From a virus, in IMG/VR virus record IMGVR_UViG_3300027153_000009, positions 1-35,928 of that record: DNA of 35,928 nucleotides; one strand, 5' to 3'. The position numbers and the translations under genes are program-made. Each line of letters starts with the position of its first letter. Positions within the stretch are counted from its first letter, which is position 1. The notes beneath the pieces were generated by a model that searched no databases, was not told the DNA's origin, and worked only from the letters and a program-made list of their open reading frames with translations. This document shows positions 6,863 to 15,551 of this stretch, piece by piece.

Positions 6863-8164
6863 TTACGCAAAAAATTCATCAAGTGATCCAGACTTCATTG
6901 ATTCTGGATGATATTTAATTAGGATTTCATCTCCAAGTTTTTCACGACAATAGTCGTACCACTCGTCAGAAGTCCACATACCTTCGGAAACACCATTCCA
7001 AAGTTTACGTTGCATCGGATGTTCAGGATTCTTGCGACGTTGTTCAACGAAGTCATAACGACAGTTCTCATATTCCCAAGAACCCAACTCAAGCATCTTC
7101 TCACGGAAGTAGCAAACCAAACTGATACGCTCAGAACCTTCTTCACAAACGATAGGAGTGTTGCCATGCATAACATCATGGTTGTTAATCAATAGCAAGT
7201 CGCCTGGACGTGGATTAACAGCAACACGATACTCAGGTGCAATCAAATAACCACCACTGTAACGTCCATCATTTGACAAAGTTAGTAGATTTGAAAGACC
7301 ACTATTTAAATCGCCAACGTCATAGTGAGCAGCAGTTCTGAATGTTTTATTCACAGTAACAGTTGTGAATGGAGTTCCAGGAACTAGGAAACGAGGATCA
7401 ACTTGTCTCGCTGCTTTCATCTGTGCTTCATAACGCTGTGGTAGTAGATCCCTAAAACCATTTGACAATGTTTGTAGGAATGGGTAAGCAAGTGCAAACT
7501 TCTCAGGATTCTTGGCAGTGTAAGATGTTGCACGACCATAAGGAATGCGAGGATAACGATCGAACCAACCTGCGATGCCAGAATAAACTGAGTTAGCGTA
7601 AGTGGTTGCACAAATCAATTCATCAGCAACAAAGTTTGCTTCTTTAATTTGTTCTTGTCGTGGAAGTGTACGCACTTTCTCAACCCACTGATCGAAATTA
7701 AAATTGGTTGACTTAGTTCTTTCAATCGACCAAACATTATTGCGATTAGATGGAGTAGGTGGTTTACCCTTATAGCGTTTGATAATATCTTCTACAGGAT
7801 CTCCTGCAAGACCAGAGTATGGGTCAAGGAAGTATTCAACCATCTCAGATTCATACTCAGTAACCCATTCACGATTACCCAACTTCTCACCACGTGGACC
7901 TGCTGCTGCGCCACGATTCTGTGTTTCAGTTGCAGCTTCACGAAGACCTGCATACGCTTGGTCTTGTTGTTCTTTGGTGAAGAAGTTCTTACGGAACTTC
8001 AATACAATCCTGTCTTCATTGATAGGATCTTCACCATAAGGTGCTGGCATATAAACATCAGTATCTTCTTCGATAAGATGGTCGTAATGATTCTCGTCAA
8101 CGAATTGACCAATCAAATGTTTACAATCAATCTTTTTATCAGCGACAATAACTTTAACTGTCAT
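6863..8164 (-). CDS. TET/JBP-family 2OG-Fe(II) dioxygenase (DNA base hydroxylase)
   Basis: 433 aa. The C-terminal half is a clear TET/JBP dioxygenase: VNKTFRTAAH (residues 271-280), H280-Y-D282 as HxD iron ligands, a GG-containing loop (304-305), R-P-G-D before a strand, distal His H333 in VMHGN, and R346 in RISLVCYF for 2-oxoglutarate. The family oxidises 5-methylcytosine (TET, phage enzymes) or thymine (kinetoplastid JBP, the first step to base J). Residues 1-260 are a separate region without a motif known to me. The protein ends in SLDEFFA, nearly the same as the polymerase tail SLEDFFG, suggesting binding to the sliding clamp. Followed by a glycosyltransferase. AGGAG Shine-Dalgarno before the ATG at 8164. 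Confidence 0.88.
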   Translation of the reverse strand: MTVKVIVADKKIDCKHLIGQFVDENHYDHLIEEDTDVYMPAPYGEDPINEDRIVLKFRKNFFTKEQQDQAYAGLREAATETQNRGAAAGPRGEKLGNREWVTEYESEMVEYFLDPYSGLAGDPVEDIIKRYKGKPPTPSNRNNVWSIERTKSTNFNFDQWVEKVRTLPRQEQIKEANFVADELICATTYANSVYSGIAGWFDRYPRIPYGRATSYTAKNPEKFALAYPFLQTLSNGFRDLLPQRYEAQMKAARQVDPRFLVPGTPFTTVTVNKTFRTAAHYDVGDLNSGLSNLLTLSNDGRYSGGYLIAPEYRVAVNPRPGDLLLINNHDVMHGNTPIVCEEGSERISLVCYFREKMLELGSWEYENCRYDFVEQRRKNPEHPMQRKLWNGVSEGMWTSDEWYDYCREKLGDEILIKYHPESMKSGSLDEFFA

Positions 8165-8173
8165 TTCTCTCTC

Positions 8174-9571
8174 CTAAAACTTAAATCCACTAAACTCGTT
8201 CTCACTATGTAGTCGTTTACCAAAATCTGATTTATCAAACAATGGTTCGTCTTTTTCTTTAGTTCCAACATCTGATAGCCCTGCTTGCGCAGAAACTTCA
8301 ACATCATATAACTTCATTTTAGATCTATCGATACCAACGACAAACCTCTTGTAGAAATTTGGGTCGTTGTAACGATTCTTCAACTGCTTAACGATAATCT
8401 GATTCAACTGCTCAAGTTCTTCATTACTCACAAGTGCGAACATGAAATCAGCTGTCGCAGGGAGTCCAAAAGATTCTGAAGTGTCCTCAAGTCCTGGGTC
8501 TGAGTTTGTAAATCCAGATCGAGTTGTTTGAGTTGCACTAACAATAGGTACGTTGTATTCAACTGCCAGTCCCCTTAGTTCTTCAGCGATAGCCTTAATA
8601 TATGTATAAGAGTTTACACCATGGGTTTGTTTCATTCTAGATGAAGCACAGATATTCAGATAGTCAATAAAGATAATATCTGGAGCAAACTCTCTCTTAA
8701 GTTTTAACTCTTCCAACAAAGCACGGAAGTGACCAGCATGAGCACCTGCAGTTGGATACTCTTTGACAATCAGTGTTCCCTGTGTTTTTGTAGCAATCTT
8801 CTGTAGACGTGAATCAAAGATATCCCGATCAACAACTTTCAATTCATCCATGGTTAGGTTAAGTAAGTTTGCATCGATACGTTCAGCGATACGTTCTTCA
8901 GCCATCTCCATTGTTATGTATAAAACATTTTTACCCTGCATAAGAACACTGGCTCCAACGTGACACATAAACAACGATTTACCAACACCTGTTCCTGCCA
9001 AAGCAATGTTCAAAGTTTTCTTACTGAGTCCACCTTTGGTGATTTTGTTGAACATCTCAAGATCGAAAGCAATTTTCTCTTCCACCCTGTGATAAAAATC
9101 ATACCTATCATTAGCATCCTGAATGTAATCATGACCAACATGATTATCAAAGCAAACACCAAGTGCTTCACTAAGAATAGTAGGTATCGCATCTTGTTGA
9201 TGCACTTTGTCCCTACCATCGATAATTTGAATTGATTTAAGAATCGCATTATAAACTGCCCTGTCTTTACAAAACTTTTCAGTCTGACCAATCAACCATT
9301 CTTCATTAGGTTCTTTATTAGTCAACTGTTTGGCATATTCTTGGAACTCAGGAACTTCTTTGTCAGTTAGCCCTTTGATATTGCCAATCTCAATAGCCAG
9401 AATCTCAGGTGATGCTGGCTTATTATACTGCTCAAAAAACTCAACTAAGATTTTAGCGATAGCACTTTCTTTACGATCTGCAAAATACTCAGTCTTTAAA
9501 TGAGGAACTGCCTTACGACAGAACTCCTCATTGTGAATCAGGTTCGATAGGATCGCCTGTTCTATTCTCAT
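8174..9571 (-). CDS. gp41: Replicative DNA primase-helicase (T4 gp41-like)
   Basis: Hexameric 5'-3' helicase that unwinds the fork and moves with the primase. 465 aa, against 475 for T4 gp41. The N-terminal ~150 residues are the DnaB-type helical domain; the RecA core has Walker A GTGVGKS, Walker B I-I-F-I-D-Y, and the motif SATQTTRSG. Start taken at ATG 9571 (MRIEQAIL), inside the tail of the upstream gene, with AGGTGG as the ribosome site; the longer frame adds only three residues. A consensus promoter inside the upstream gene reads straight into it. Confidence 0.93.
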   Translation of the reverse strand: MRIEQAILSNLIHNEEFCRKAVPHLKTEYFADRKESAIAKILVEFFEQYNKPASPEILAIEIGNIKGLTDKEVPEFQEYAKQLTNKEPNEEWLIGQTEKFCKDRAVYNAILKSIQIIDGRDKVHQQDAIPTILSEALGVCFDNHVGHDYIQDANDRYDFYHRVEEKIAFDLEMFNKITKGGLSKKTLNIALAGTGVGKSLFMCHVGASVLMQGKNVLYITMEMAEERIAERIDANLLNLTMDELKVVDRDIFDSRLQKIATKTQGTLIVKEYPTAGAHAGHFRALLEELKLKREFAPDIIFIDYLNICASSRMKQTHGVNSYTYIKAIAEELRGLAVEYNVPIVSATQTTRSGFTNSDPGLEDTSESFGLPATADFMFALVSNEELEQLNQIIVKQLKNRYNDPNFYKRFVVGIDRSKMKLYDVEVSAQAGLSDVGTKEKDEPLFDKSDFGKRLHSENEFSGFKF

Positions 9572-9854
9572 CAACACCACCTGTGTACGTTAAATTATTA
9601 TTCGCAATACCTTCATGAATAAGATCTTGAAGGATATCACCTATGTATTTCTCAAAGGGTTTCATGTCAGTGATAACCTTATCGTTGTAGTCAAGAATCT
9701 CATATTCAAAACTAATCTTCAAGGAATCGTTGGCTTCATCTTCTTCGAAACCAACTTTACCATAAGAATAAATTATACCTTCATATGCACCATCTGTCAA
9801 CTTTATCGCATCATGTCCATTACTGCGATTTTGCACAGTAACATAATTGCGCAT
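9528..9854 (-). CDS. Hypothetical protein between uvsX and gp41, 108 aa
   Basis: Function not known. The start at ATG 9854 follows the uvsX stop by one base; the longer frame is the out-of-phase translation of the UvsX acidic tail. The protein is acidic, with a predicted beta-rich middle (about residues 20-60) and a helical end, and no catalytic motif. It overlaps the gp41 start by 44 bp. Its place between recombinase and helicase suggests a replication or recombination accessory protein, perhaps a loader or mediator; that is inference from position. Confidence 0.8.
   Translation of the reverse strand: MRNYVTVQNRSNGHDAIKLTDGAYEGIIYSYGKVGFEEDEANDSLKISFEYEILDYNDKVITDMKPFEKYIGDILQDLIHEGIANNNLTYTGGVDENRTGDPIEPDSQ
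9772..9800 (-). promoter_or_regulatory. Intragenic consensus promoter, TTGACA-17-TATAAT
   Basis: Minus strand: TTGACA at 9800-9795, a 17-bp spacer, TATAAT at 9777-9772. All twelve bases match the bacterial sigma70 consensus with ideal spacing. It lies inside the 108-aa gene and reads toward gp41, about 200 bp downstream. Confidence 0.7.
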
Positions 9855-9855
9855 A

Positions 9856-10923
9856 TTATTCTTCATCATCAATCGCAGCAAGTTCTGCATCGATATCTTC
9901 ATCTTTAAGGATATCTGTTGAACCTACCTGATATTTGTTTTTAACAAACTCAATGAAAGACTTTTGCATAAGTACTGGCATCCAGAAGTCTTTAGTATCT
10001 GTATCTTTCAGGCGATACTTCTTATCTTCAATAACACCATCTGCATCTACTTTACTATACCAACCATTACTTGGCTTGACAACATGCCCAGACTCGAGTG
10101 CGATATCAAGTAAGCCAGACCAACGGCTAATACCCCCATCATGATATACAGTAACAGGAATCTTAGATTTTTCACGCACATAACGAGATTTCTCCACATT
10201 GATAATAAAATTATATCCAACAACTTCAGTCCCTTCTTTTTCTTGTTGACGACCAAGAATGTATACATTATCGGCAGAGTACATGGCACCAGTTCCACCA
10301 CCGACAATAGGTTTGGGGAACATACCGATCTCCATATATGTATGATTAACAACAACCAATGGAATATCTTTAAGGTTCAGGTGTGGTGTAATCATACGGA
10401 ACAATGACTTCATCTGTTTGGCACGACTCATATCAGCAACAGATTTGCCATCAAGTGCATCTTCTACTTCCTTCTTAGACGCAAGATTACCAATAGAATC
10501 AATAACAATAATAAGATGGTCGCCACGTTCAACTCCTTGTAGCTGTTGCATGATGTCAAACTTCAACTGCTCTACGTCAGTAAGTGGTGTATGGATAACA
10601 CGCTCGGTATCAATACCGAAAGAATCAAAGTATGCTTGAGGTGTGCCGAACTCTGAGTCGTAGAAAAGCAACGCAGCATCGGGGTACTTGTCCATATAAG
10701 ACTTAGCCATTAGCAAACTGAATGCTGTCTTGAAGTGTTTACTTGGTCCAGCCCACATTGTGATACCTGGAGTCAAACCACCATCAAGACGACCAGACAA
10801 TGCAATATTGATTGCTGGGACAGTGGTAGGAATCATATCCTTCTTTGTGAAGAACTTTGATTGTGATAGAATAGCAGAATCTTTAATCGTACTATTCTTG
10901 CGAATTTTATCTAGTATACTCAT
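9856..10923 (-). CDS. uvsX: UvsX, RecA-like recombinase
   Basis: Strand-exchange protein for recombination-dependent replication and repair. 355 aa (T4 UvsX 391). The Walker A site is GPSKHFKT, the distinctive UvsX form; Walker B is LIIVIDSI; the DNA-binding loop region follows near residues 205-215. The C-terminus is strongly acidic (DIDAELAAIDDEE), as in RecA-type proteins where it tunes DNA binding. It has its own promoter (10944-10972) and an AGGAG Shine-Dalgarno, so it can be made independently of gp43. Confidence 0.95.
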   Translation of the reverse strand: MSILDKIRKNSTIKDSAILSQSKFFTKKDMIPTTVPAINIALSGRLDGGLTPGITMWAGPSKHFKTAFSLLMAKSYMDKYPDAALLFYDSEFGTPQAYFDSFGIDTERVIHTPLTDVEQLKFDIMQQLQGVERGDHLIIVIDSIGNLASKKEVEDALDGKSVADMSRAKQMKSLFRMITPHLNLKDIPLVVVNHTYMEIGMFPKPIVGGGTGAMYSADNVYILGRQQEKEGTEVVGYNFIINVEKSRYVREKSKIPVTVYHDGGISRWSGLLDIALESGHVVKPSNGWYSKVDADGVIEDKKYRLKDTDTKDFWMPVLMQKSFIEFVKNKYQVGSTDILKDEDIDAELAAIDDEE

Positions 10924-10943
10924 TTTTCAACTCCTAAAATTTT

Positions 10944-10972
10944 ATTATACACGAAGTATGGTTATTTGTAAA
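10944..10972 (-). promoter_or_regulatory. Sigma70-type promoter of uvsX, TTTACA-17-TATAAT
   Basis: Minus strand: TTTACA at 10972-10967, 17 bp, TATAAT at 10949-10944, 21 bp before the uvsX start codon. The spacer begins AATAA, as in the other promoters of this family. No stem-loop lies upstream here, so polymerase from gp43 can also read through. Confidence 0.85.
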
Positions 10973-10975
10973 GTT

Positions 10976-11515
10976 TTATTTTGGGTTAGATTTGTGATGT
11001 GGCACATCGAATACAAAGGTTACACGAACTTCATTGCCAACATTTTCAGTTCCATGTTGCAATTTATTATTGAACCACAACAAAGTTCCTGGCTCTACTA
11101 TGTATTCCTCATCTCCAACCATATATTTGTATCTACCTGCGATGGAGAGATGGTAACGATCTCTGGTCTGATAATAACTACCGATGTCTATATGTTTGCC
11201 GACAGAACCACCAACTGGCAATGACAAGAATCCACAACGTGAATGGTCGTGGAAGTTTCGTTTCATAAATCTAACAATTTCTGTGTGTCTGTTATACGCA
11301 GGTGTTTTAATGCAATACTCAGTGTCACCAACATATTGCGTTTCATTCTCAACACCACCAATAACTAATTGCAAAACACCTGCATTAATTTGTGGGAAGT
11401 CAAATTCTTTCTGGACTGTTGAAGCACCTTTCATCTGACCTTCAGAGTTCCAATCATCTTTGTAAAGTTTTAATTGAGCAAGAATCTTTGATACGTTGAT
11501 TCCTGTTTTAATCAC
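10976..11515 (-). CDS. Aspartyl/asparaginyl beta-hydroxylase-like 2OG oxygenase
   Basis: A non-haem iron oxygenase of the Asp/Asn beta-hydroxylase type. With a GTG start at 11515, just after the gp43 stop, it has 179 aa; the longer frame to 11572 only reads the polymerase tail out of phase. Iron ligands H108-I-D110 and H154, and R164 in R-V-T-F-V-F-D for 2-oxoglutarate, are in place, with the family's R-Y-H-L-S-I and P-G-T-L-L-W-F segments. These enzymes hydroxylate protein side chains or small molecules. It sits between DNA polymerase and recombinase, so a replication or host protein could be the target; this is not shown by the sequence. Confidence 0.82.
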   Translation of the reverse strand: MIKTGINVSKILAQLKLYKDDWNSEGQMKGASTVQKEFDFPQINAGVLQLVIGGVENETQYVGDTEYCIKTPAYNRHTEIVRFMKRNFHDHSRCGFLSLPVGGSVGKHIDIGSYYQTRDRYHLSIAGRYKYMVGDEEYIVEPGTLLWFNNKLQHGTENVGNEVRVTFVFDVPHHKSNPK

Positions 11516-11522
11516 TTTAATA

Positions 11523-14012
11523 TTATCCAAAGAAATCCTCCAATGATGACTTGGCTTCAACATTCCAACCAATCGGCTGGATTACAGTTTGCATTGCATC
11601 GAGGAATGTCTTTTCAAACTGTGTTTCATAATCAATAAAGTCATGCAAACCAAACTCTTTCGGTAGATTTTGCGGGAATGCGATAACGTCTTCCTGGAAT
11701 GGATTTGGTTTTCTCACATATACAAACTTAACCTTCTCACCCTCTTTAATCAACTGATACTTCTTTTCAAGTCCAAGTTTCTTGACATAATGATTGTAAA
11801 GTAGTGAACCCCTTACATGGATAGGTGTTCCCTTGGTATAGATCGGAGAACCAGCATATGTTCTCAAACCATTTACGCCACGTGGGAAAGCAATATCCTC
11901 TACTGGCATTTGGTTGAATTCTTCACGGAACTTTTCGATATACGAGTGTAAGTCCGCTTGACTGCCCTTGAGAATAACTTCGATCGAATCTTTAAGTTTG
12001 TCACGAATAACAGCAGGTGTACTTGACTTGACCATTTCAAGCCCCATAACTTTGAGTTTCGGTTTAGCATACTGCACTCCTTCAGAATTGTGTACGTTCA
12101 ATATGTATCTTTTCTTGGCAGTCCAGATACCCTTATCGGCAAGAACCTCACGTTTCATAATCATCTTCTGAGAGTATGCGTTCATATACTCACCCAACTT
12201 TTGATACGTTTGGTCAATGAATGGTTGGAAGATCTCTTCGCAAACCTTATCCATATATTTAATTTTCTGGTCGTCAGTTTTACCTTCGCAAACTTTCTCG
12301 ATCAGTTCTTCCAATGTTAGATAGATTGAATCTGTGTCAATGGCGATAACAAAGTCTTTACCTTCTGTCTTCATGACCTTGTTGAGATAACGATTAAACT
12401 CATTTGCCATCCAACGAATCGATAGTTGACCACTGGTAGTAATACCTTCTGCCATGCGAATATCAAAGTAACGGAAATACTGATTACCCATCGCACCATA
12501 AGCAGAGTTGAGAGCAATCTTCATTGCCATCTGCAGGTTGTTCAGTCGACTAATCTCTTTCAGTAGTTCTTTCTTGGACTTGTCGTTCTGATATTCCTGT
12601 TCAACTTTCAGCATCTGCTTCTTGAACTTACTGCGGTCTGAATACATCTTCTCCATCAACTCAGGCATGAACCCTTTGATATCTCTGCGGTAAGTCCAGC
12701 CATTGGCAGTCAACGCAAGATCCCTACGCTTACAATATTCAGTATCAACTTCTTGATTGAGCAGACGTTCAACGTTGCATGAGATCTTCTCACCACTCAA
12801 TGTTTCTGGTGAGATGTTATACTGCATAATCAAGTGAGGATATAGACTGTTCAAGTCAAAAGAAGCAACCCACTTATGCATACCCAGCAATGGGTCTTTA
12901 ACGAAAGCACCTTCAAATGCTTCATTCTTACTGGAACCAACCTTGGTAGGAATGGCGATATGTTTCTTACGCAGGTGATTATAGATGATGGCGTCCCACA
13001 TTCTTACCTGAGAGAATACATCTTCATAGTTAATCTTTGCATTGTATGCCATGGTAAGACACAACTCAATCAGTCGCATCTTATCTTCAAGTTTGTCAAC
13101 CAACTCTACGTCGTGAATGTTATACTCAACGAAGTCTTGCCAGTAATTTGTATAGAAGTCTTTAAATGTATCTCCAGGGTTTTCTTTCTTGGCATCACCA
13201 AGTTCTTCACCTGCGATATAATCTAGACGATAGGACTCTTGCTTTTGATAAGTGAACTTCTTATACAAGTCAAGATAGTCAAGTTGGCTTACACCATGGA
13301 TGTCAAATGAAATTTCTTCGTTACCTTTAACAAAGATCTTTCGTTCATTGATATATCCCCATGGTGAAAGTTTGGCTGCGATTGCTTCGCCAAGTTCACG
13401 CTGAATACGTTTAGTCAAATATGGTACGTCAAAGAATCCAATGTTCCATCCAGTTAGAACATCAGGATAATTCTGTTGCCAGAAAATCATAAACTCTTTG
13501 AGAAGTTGTTGCTCGTCTTTGCAACGGAAGTAAGTAACATCCTTGCGAGTATTTTCAAACTCACGTGTGCCGAAAGTGATAATACTCTTAGATTGAAAGT
13601 CTTTGATTGTGATTAGTAAGATCTCTTCATTCGCCTGTTTGACATCAGGGAATCCATCTTCAACTGCAGTTTCAATGTCGATGGTGAACACTTTAATTTG
13701 TTCCATATCCCAACGAACATCACTCTCATAAGTGTCGCTGATATATTGGTGAACATAGTTAGTGTTTCCGTAGACGTTGAAACCCTGCACTTCTTTGTAA
13801 CGATCAAAGAACTCACGTGTTTCTTTTACAGTTCCAGGTTTAACTTCATCGATAACTTGACCATCGAGTGTGCGCCACTGGCTCTCTGCTTTATTTGATG
13901 TTACATAAAGTGTTGGGTAAAAGTCGATCTTACGTTGAAACGCTCTGCCGTTTTCATAACCTCTGACACACATTTTGTTACCAAAGGGAAATACGTGCGT
14001 ATAAAAAATCAT
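11523..14012 (-). CDS. gp43: DNA polymerase, family B (T4 gp43-like)
   Basis: Replicative polymerase with proofreading. 829 aa (T4 898). Exonuclease motifs: D112-I-E114 (same numbers as in T4), GWNIGFFDVP, and YNIHDVELV. Polymerase motifs: DLNSLYPHLI (A), KIALNSAYGAMGN (B) and DTDSIYL (C), all complete. The C-terminus SLEDFFG is a sliding-clamp-binding tail of the kind that holds T4-type polymerases to gp45. Its start overlaps the preceding gene by 4 bp. A perfect consensus promoter inside the exonuclease gene upstream (14472-14500) could boost its expression. Confidence 0.97.
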   Translation of the reverse strand: MIFYTHVFPFGNKMCVRGYENGRAFQRKIDFYPTLYVTSNKAESQWRTLDGQVIDEVKPGTVKETREFFDRYKEVQGFNVYGNTNYVHQYISDTYESDVRWDMEQIKVFTIDIETAVEDGFPDVKQANEEILLITIKDFQSKSIITFGTREFENTRKDVTYFRCKDEQQLLKEFMIFWQQNYPDVLTGWNIGFFDVPYLTKRIQRELGEAIAAKLSPWGYINERKIFVKGNEEISFDIHGVSQLDYLDLYKKFTYQKQESYRLDYIAGEELGDAKKENPGDTFKDFYTNYWQDFVEYNIHDVELVDKLEDKMRLIELCLTMAYNAKINYEDVFSQVRMWDAIIYNHLRKKHIAIPTKVGSSKNEAFEGAFVKDPLLGMHKWVASFDLNSLYPHLIMQYNISPETLSGEKISCNVERLLNQEVDTEYCKRRDLALTANGWTYRRDIKGFMPELMEKMYSDRSKFKKQMLKVEQEYQNDKSKKELLKEISRLNNLQMAMKIALNSAYGAMGNQYFRYFDIRMAEGITTSGQLSIRWMANEFNRYLNKVMKTEGKDFVIAIDTDSIYLTLEELIEKVCEGKTDDQKIKYMDKVCEEIFQPFIDQTYQKLGEYMNAYSQKMIMKREVLADKGIWTAKKRYILNVHNSEGVQYAKPKLKVMGLEMVKSSTPAVIRDKLKDSIEVILKGSQADLHSYIEKFREEFNQMPVEDIAFPRGVNGLRTYAGSPIYTKGTPIHVRGSLLYNHYVKKLGLEKKYQLIKEGEKVKFVYVRKPNPFQEDVIAFPQNLPKEFGLHDFIDYETQFEKTFLDAMQTVIQPIGWNVEAKSSLEDFFG

Positions 14013-14323
14013 ATTTTGTTTGCTAATCTTAAAATTTTAACTTGATCATTGGGTGCAAGATATGCTCTTACAGTTAAGCATCGTCTCATTGTAATTGGAT
14101 CATCGTAGTAAGTAAACTCAACCAGTCTATTCTCGAGCATATGTTTTATCATATCTCGAGTTAGTTTTTCTTTCACCTGCATGATTGCTGTTTCATCACC
14201 ATCTTGTAATAGAGTTGAAAACGATTCATCCATCTCTGCTTTACCCACTACCATCTTACCACCGATGGCATAGTCGTGCGAATGAAATATTGGTACGTTT
14301 AATATTTTGATTTTATTTACCAT
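14009..14323 (-). CDS. Hypothetical protein, 104 aa
   Basis: I do not recognise it. The best start is the ATG at 14323 (MVNKIKIL), overlapping the stop of the exonuclease gene by 11 bp; the frame further upstream is the exonuclease tail. The first half is beta-rich with Gly pairs, the second half is a long charged helix followed by strands. No Cys or His metal cluster. It overlaps the gp43 start codon by 4 bp (ATGA), so translation is coupled to DNA polymerase, and a replication or translational-control role is possible by position. Confidence 0.75.
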   Translation of the reverse strand: MVNKIKILNVPIFHSHDYAIGGKMVVGKAEMDESFSTLLQDGDETAIMQVKEKLTRDMIKHMLENRLVEFTYYDDPITMRRCLTVRAYLAPNDQVKILRLANKI

Positions 14324-14879
14324 ACATAAGTTGCATAGCATCCAATGCACAATCATGTACTGGATGATGTTTGATTACACTGTGTCGTTTAAATGTTGGG
14401 TGATTGACTTCACAATAACCATTCGTGGAACCAGTAAAACAATCAACAGCAGTTCTCACGTCCCTCCACATATTATACGTGGTAATCGGATTAATGTCAA
14501 GTTTAACGCACAAACTATCTATTGCAACTTGGTCAAGAGAACCACGTGCCCACATAGTTTGCTTACTTGCGTTAGGATACTTCGCCATATAATCTTTTAG
14601 AATTTTAATCGCATCTTCTGCAATTAAATCATCTGGACTTGCATCAAAAGAAACCTTGCGAACATATTCGTGTTGATTCTTCCACCAATCAATTGTGTCT
14701 TTTGAAATGGTGCGACCAAGTCTTTCAACTTGGTCTTTTGATTTTAACTTAACGAAACATGCATCGTCAAGAAGTTTCTGATAGTCAGGTTGTTCCTCTG
14801 GATCGAAATAAATTAAACCTGCAGATAAAATCACGCAGGTTGATTCGATACCCAAAGTTTCTACATCAAATACAAACAT
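14313..14879 (-). CDS. dexA: DexA-like 3'-5' exonuclease
   Basis: 188 aa of the DEDDh exonuclease superfamily: D-V-E-T at residues 5-8 (motif I), a conserved Asp in S-L-D-Q-V-A (motif II), and H-H-P-V-H-D-C-A-L-D near the C-terminus, the DEDDh motif III with catalytic His and Asp. It resembles T4 DexA (exonuclease A), which degrades DNA ends, but is shorter than the 227-aa T4 protein. A related exoribonuclease role cannot be excluded. It lies upstream of DNA polymerase and carries an internal promoter. Confidence 0.82.
   Translation of the reverse strand: MFVFDVETLGIESTCVILSAGLIYFDPEEQPDYQKLLDDACFVKLKSKDQVERLGRTISKDTIDWWKNQHEYVRKVSFDASPDDLIAEDAIKILKDYMAKYPNASKQTMWARGSLDQVAIDSLCVKLDINPITTYNMWRDVRTAVDCFTGSTNGYCEVNHPTFKRHSVIKHHPVHDCALDAMQLMYGK
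14472..14500 (-). promoter_or_regulatory. Intragenic consensus promoter, TTGACA-17-TATAAT
   Basis: Minus strand: TTGACA at 14500-14495, 17 bp, TATAAT at 14477-14472, within the exonuclease gene and reading toward gp43. All twelve positions match the sigma70 consensus. Confidence 0.7.
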
Positions 14880-15190
14880 TACCAGTCTCTCTTATATCCA
14901 ATTGGTGTGACGAATGCATTCATCTTTTGTTCATCTGTCCAGTCTTTAGTGTAGTCATTATCTTTATCAGCCAATGGAATAATTTCTTCTTTGGCAATCT
15001 CTCGAGTGCTTAGAATTGTTTCTCCTACCCACAACTGCGAGAACTCATTCATCTCTTCAGATGTAACTGTATCAGCTGCCCATTGTTCAGCTGTGCAAGG
15101 ATATTCACCATCATTGTGGTTATCAGGAACTTCAATAACATAACGCATACGATATTGAGAAATAGTTTCAACCAAAACAAACTTACTCAT
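14879..15190 (-). CDS. Hypothetical protein, 103 aa
   Basis: Acidic, with a beta-strand start (KFVLVETISQY, RMRYVIEVPD) followed by a helical, Trp-containing middle (EQWAADTV) and a polar tail. The pattern is like small phage proteins that handle a regulatory partner, but I see no known domain. It overlaps its neighbours by a base or a few bases on both sides (TAATG-type and an 8-bp overlap), so it is translated as part of the operon running from the ligase region into dexA. Confidence 0.75.
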   Translation of the reverse strand: MSKFVLVETISQYRMRYVIEVPDNHNDGEYPCTAEQWAADTVTSEEMNEFSQLWVGETILSTREIAKEEIIPLADKDNDYTKDWTDEQKMNAFVTPIGYKRDW

Positions 15191-15551
15191 CGATCATCTC
15201 CTTAGTAATAGCAAGTGACTTCTCCAATGCTTTTCCTGCGACACGCAGACCATATTCCATCTCACGCTTTTGCCTTCTCGCAAGCAACAACTCACGATTA
15301 AGTTTCAGATTTTCCTCATACAACTTTGTAGTATTTTTCTGAAGCACATCAACATATGTAGTTAGTTTATGAATAGTCACCCACGATCCATCAGCGAGTT
15401 TAGTGTGACCATCACGAATACGAAATTCGTCAGTCCATCTCTCACCTTCTTTGTACTTGGGCATCGGCTCAAATAAAAACAATTCTTGTTCTTGAAATTT
15501 CTTCACAAGTGGAGCGAATTGACGTTCAACATCGTCTTTACCATAAAACAT
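15183..15551 (-). CDS. Hypothetical protein with C-terminal coiled coil, 122 aa
   Basis: Not recognised. The first 65 residues are mixed and aromatic-rich; from about residue 66 a long helix with heptad-like Leu spacing and many Lys/Arg/Glu suggests a coiled coil of about 50 residues. Likely an oligomeric small protein. The start codon shares a base with the stop of the upstream gene. Confidence 0.75.
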   Translation of the reverse strand: MFYGKDDVERQFAPLVKKFQEQELFLFEPMPKYKEGERWTDEFRIRDGHTKLADGSWVTIHKLTTYVDVLQKNTTKLYEENLKLNRELLLARRQKREMEYGLRVAGKALEKSLAITKEMIDE

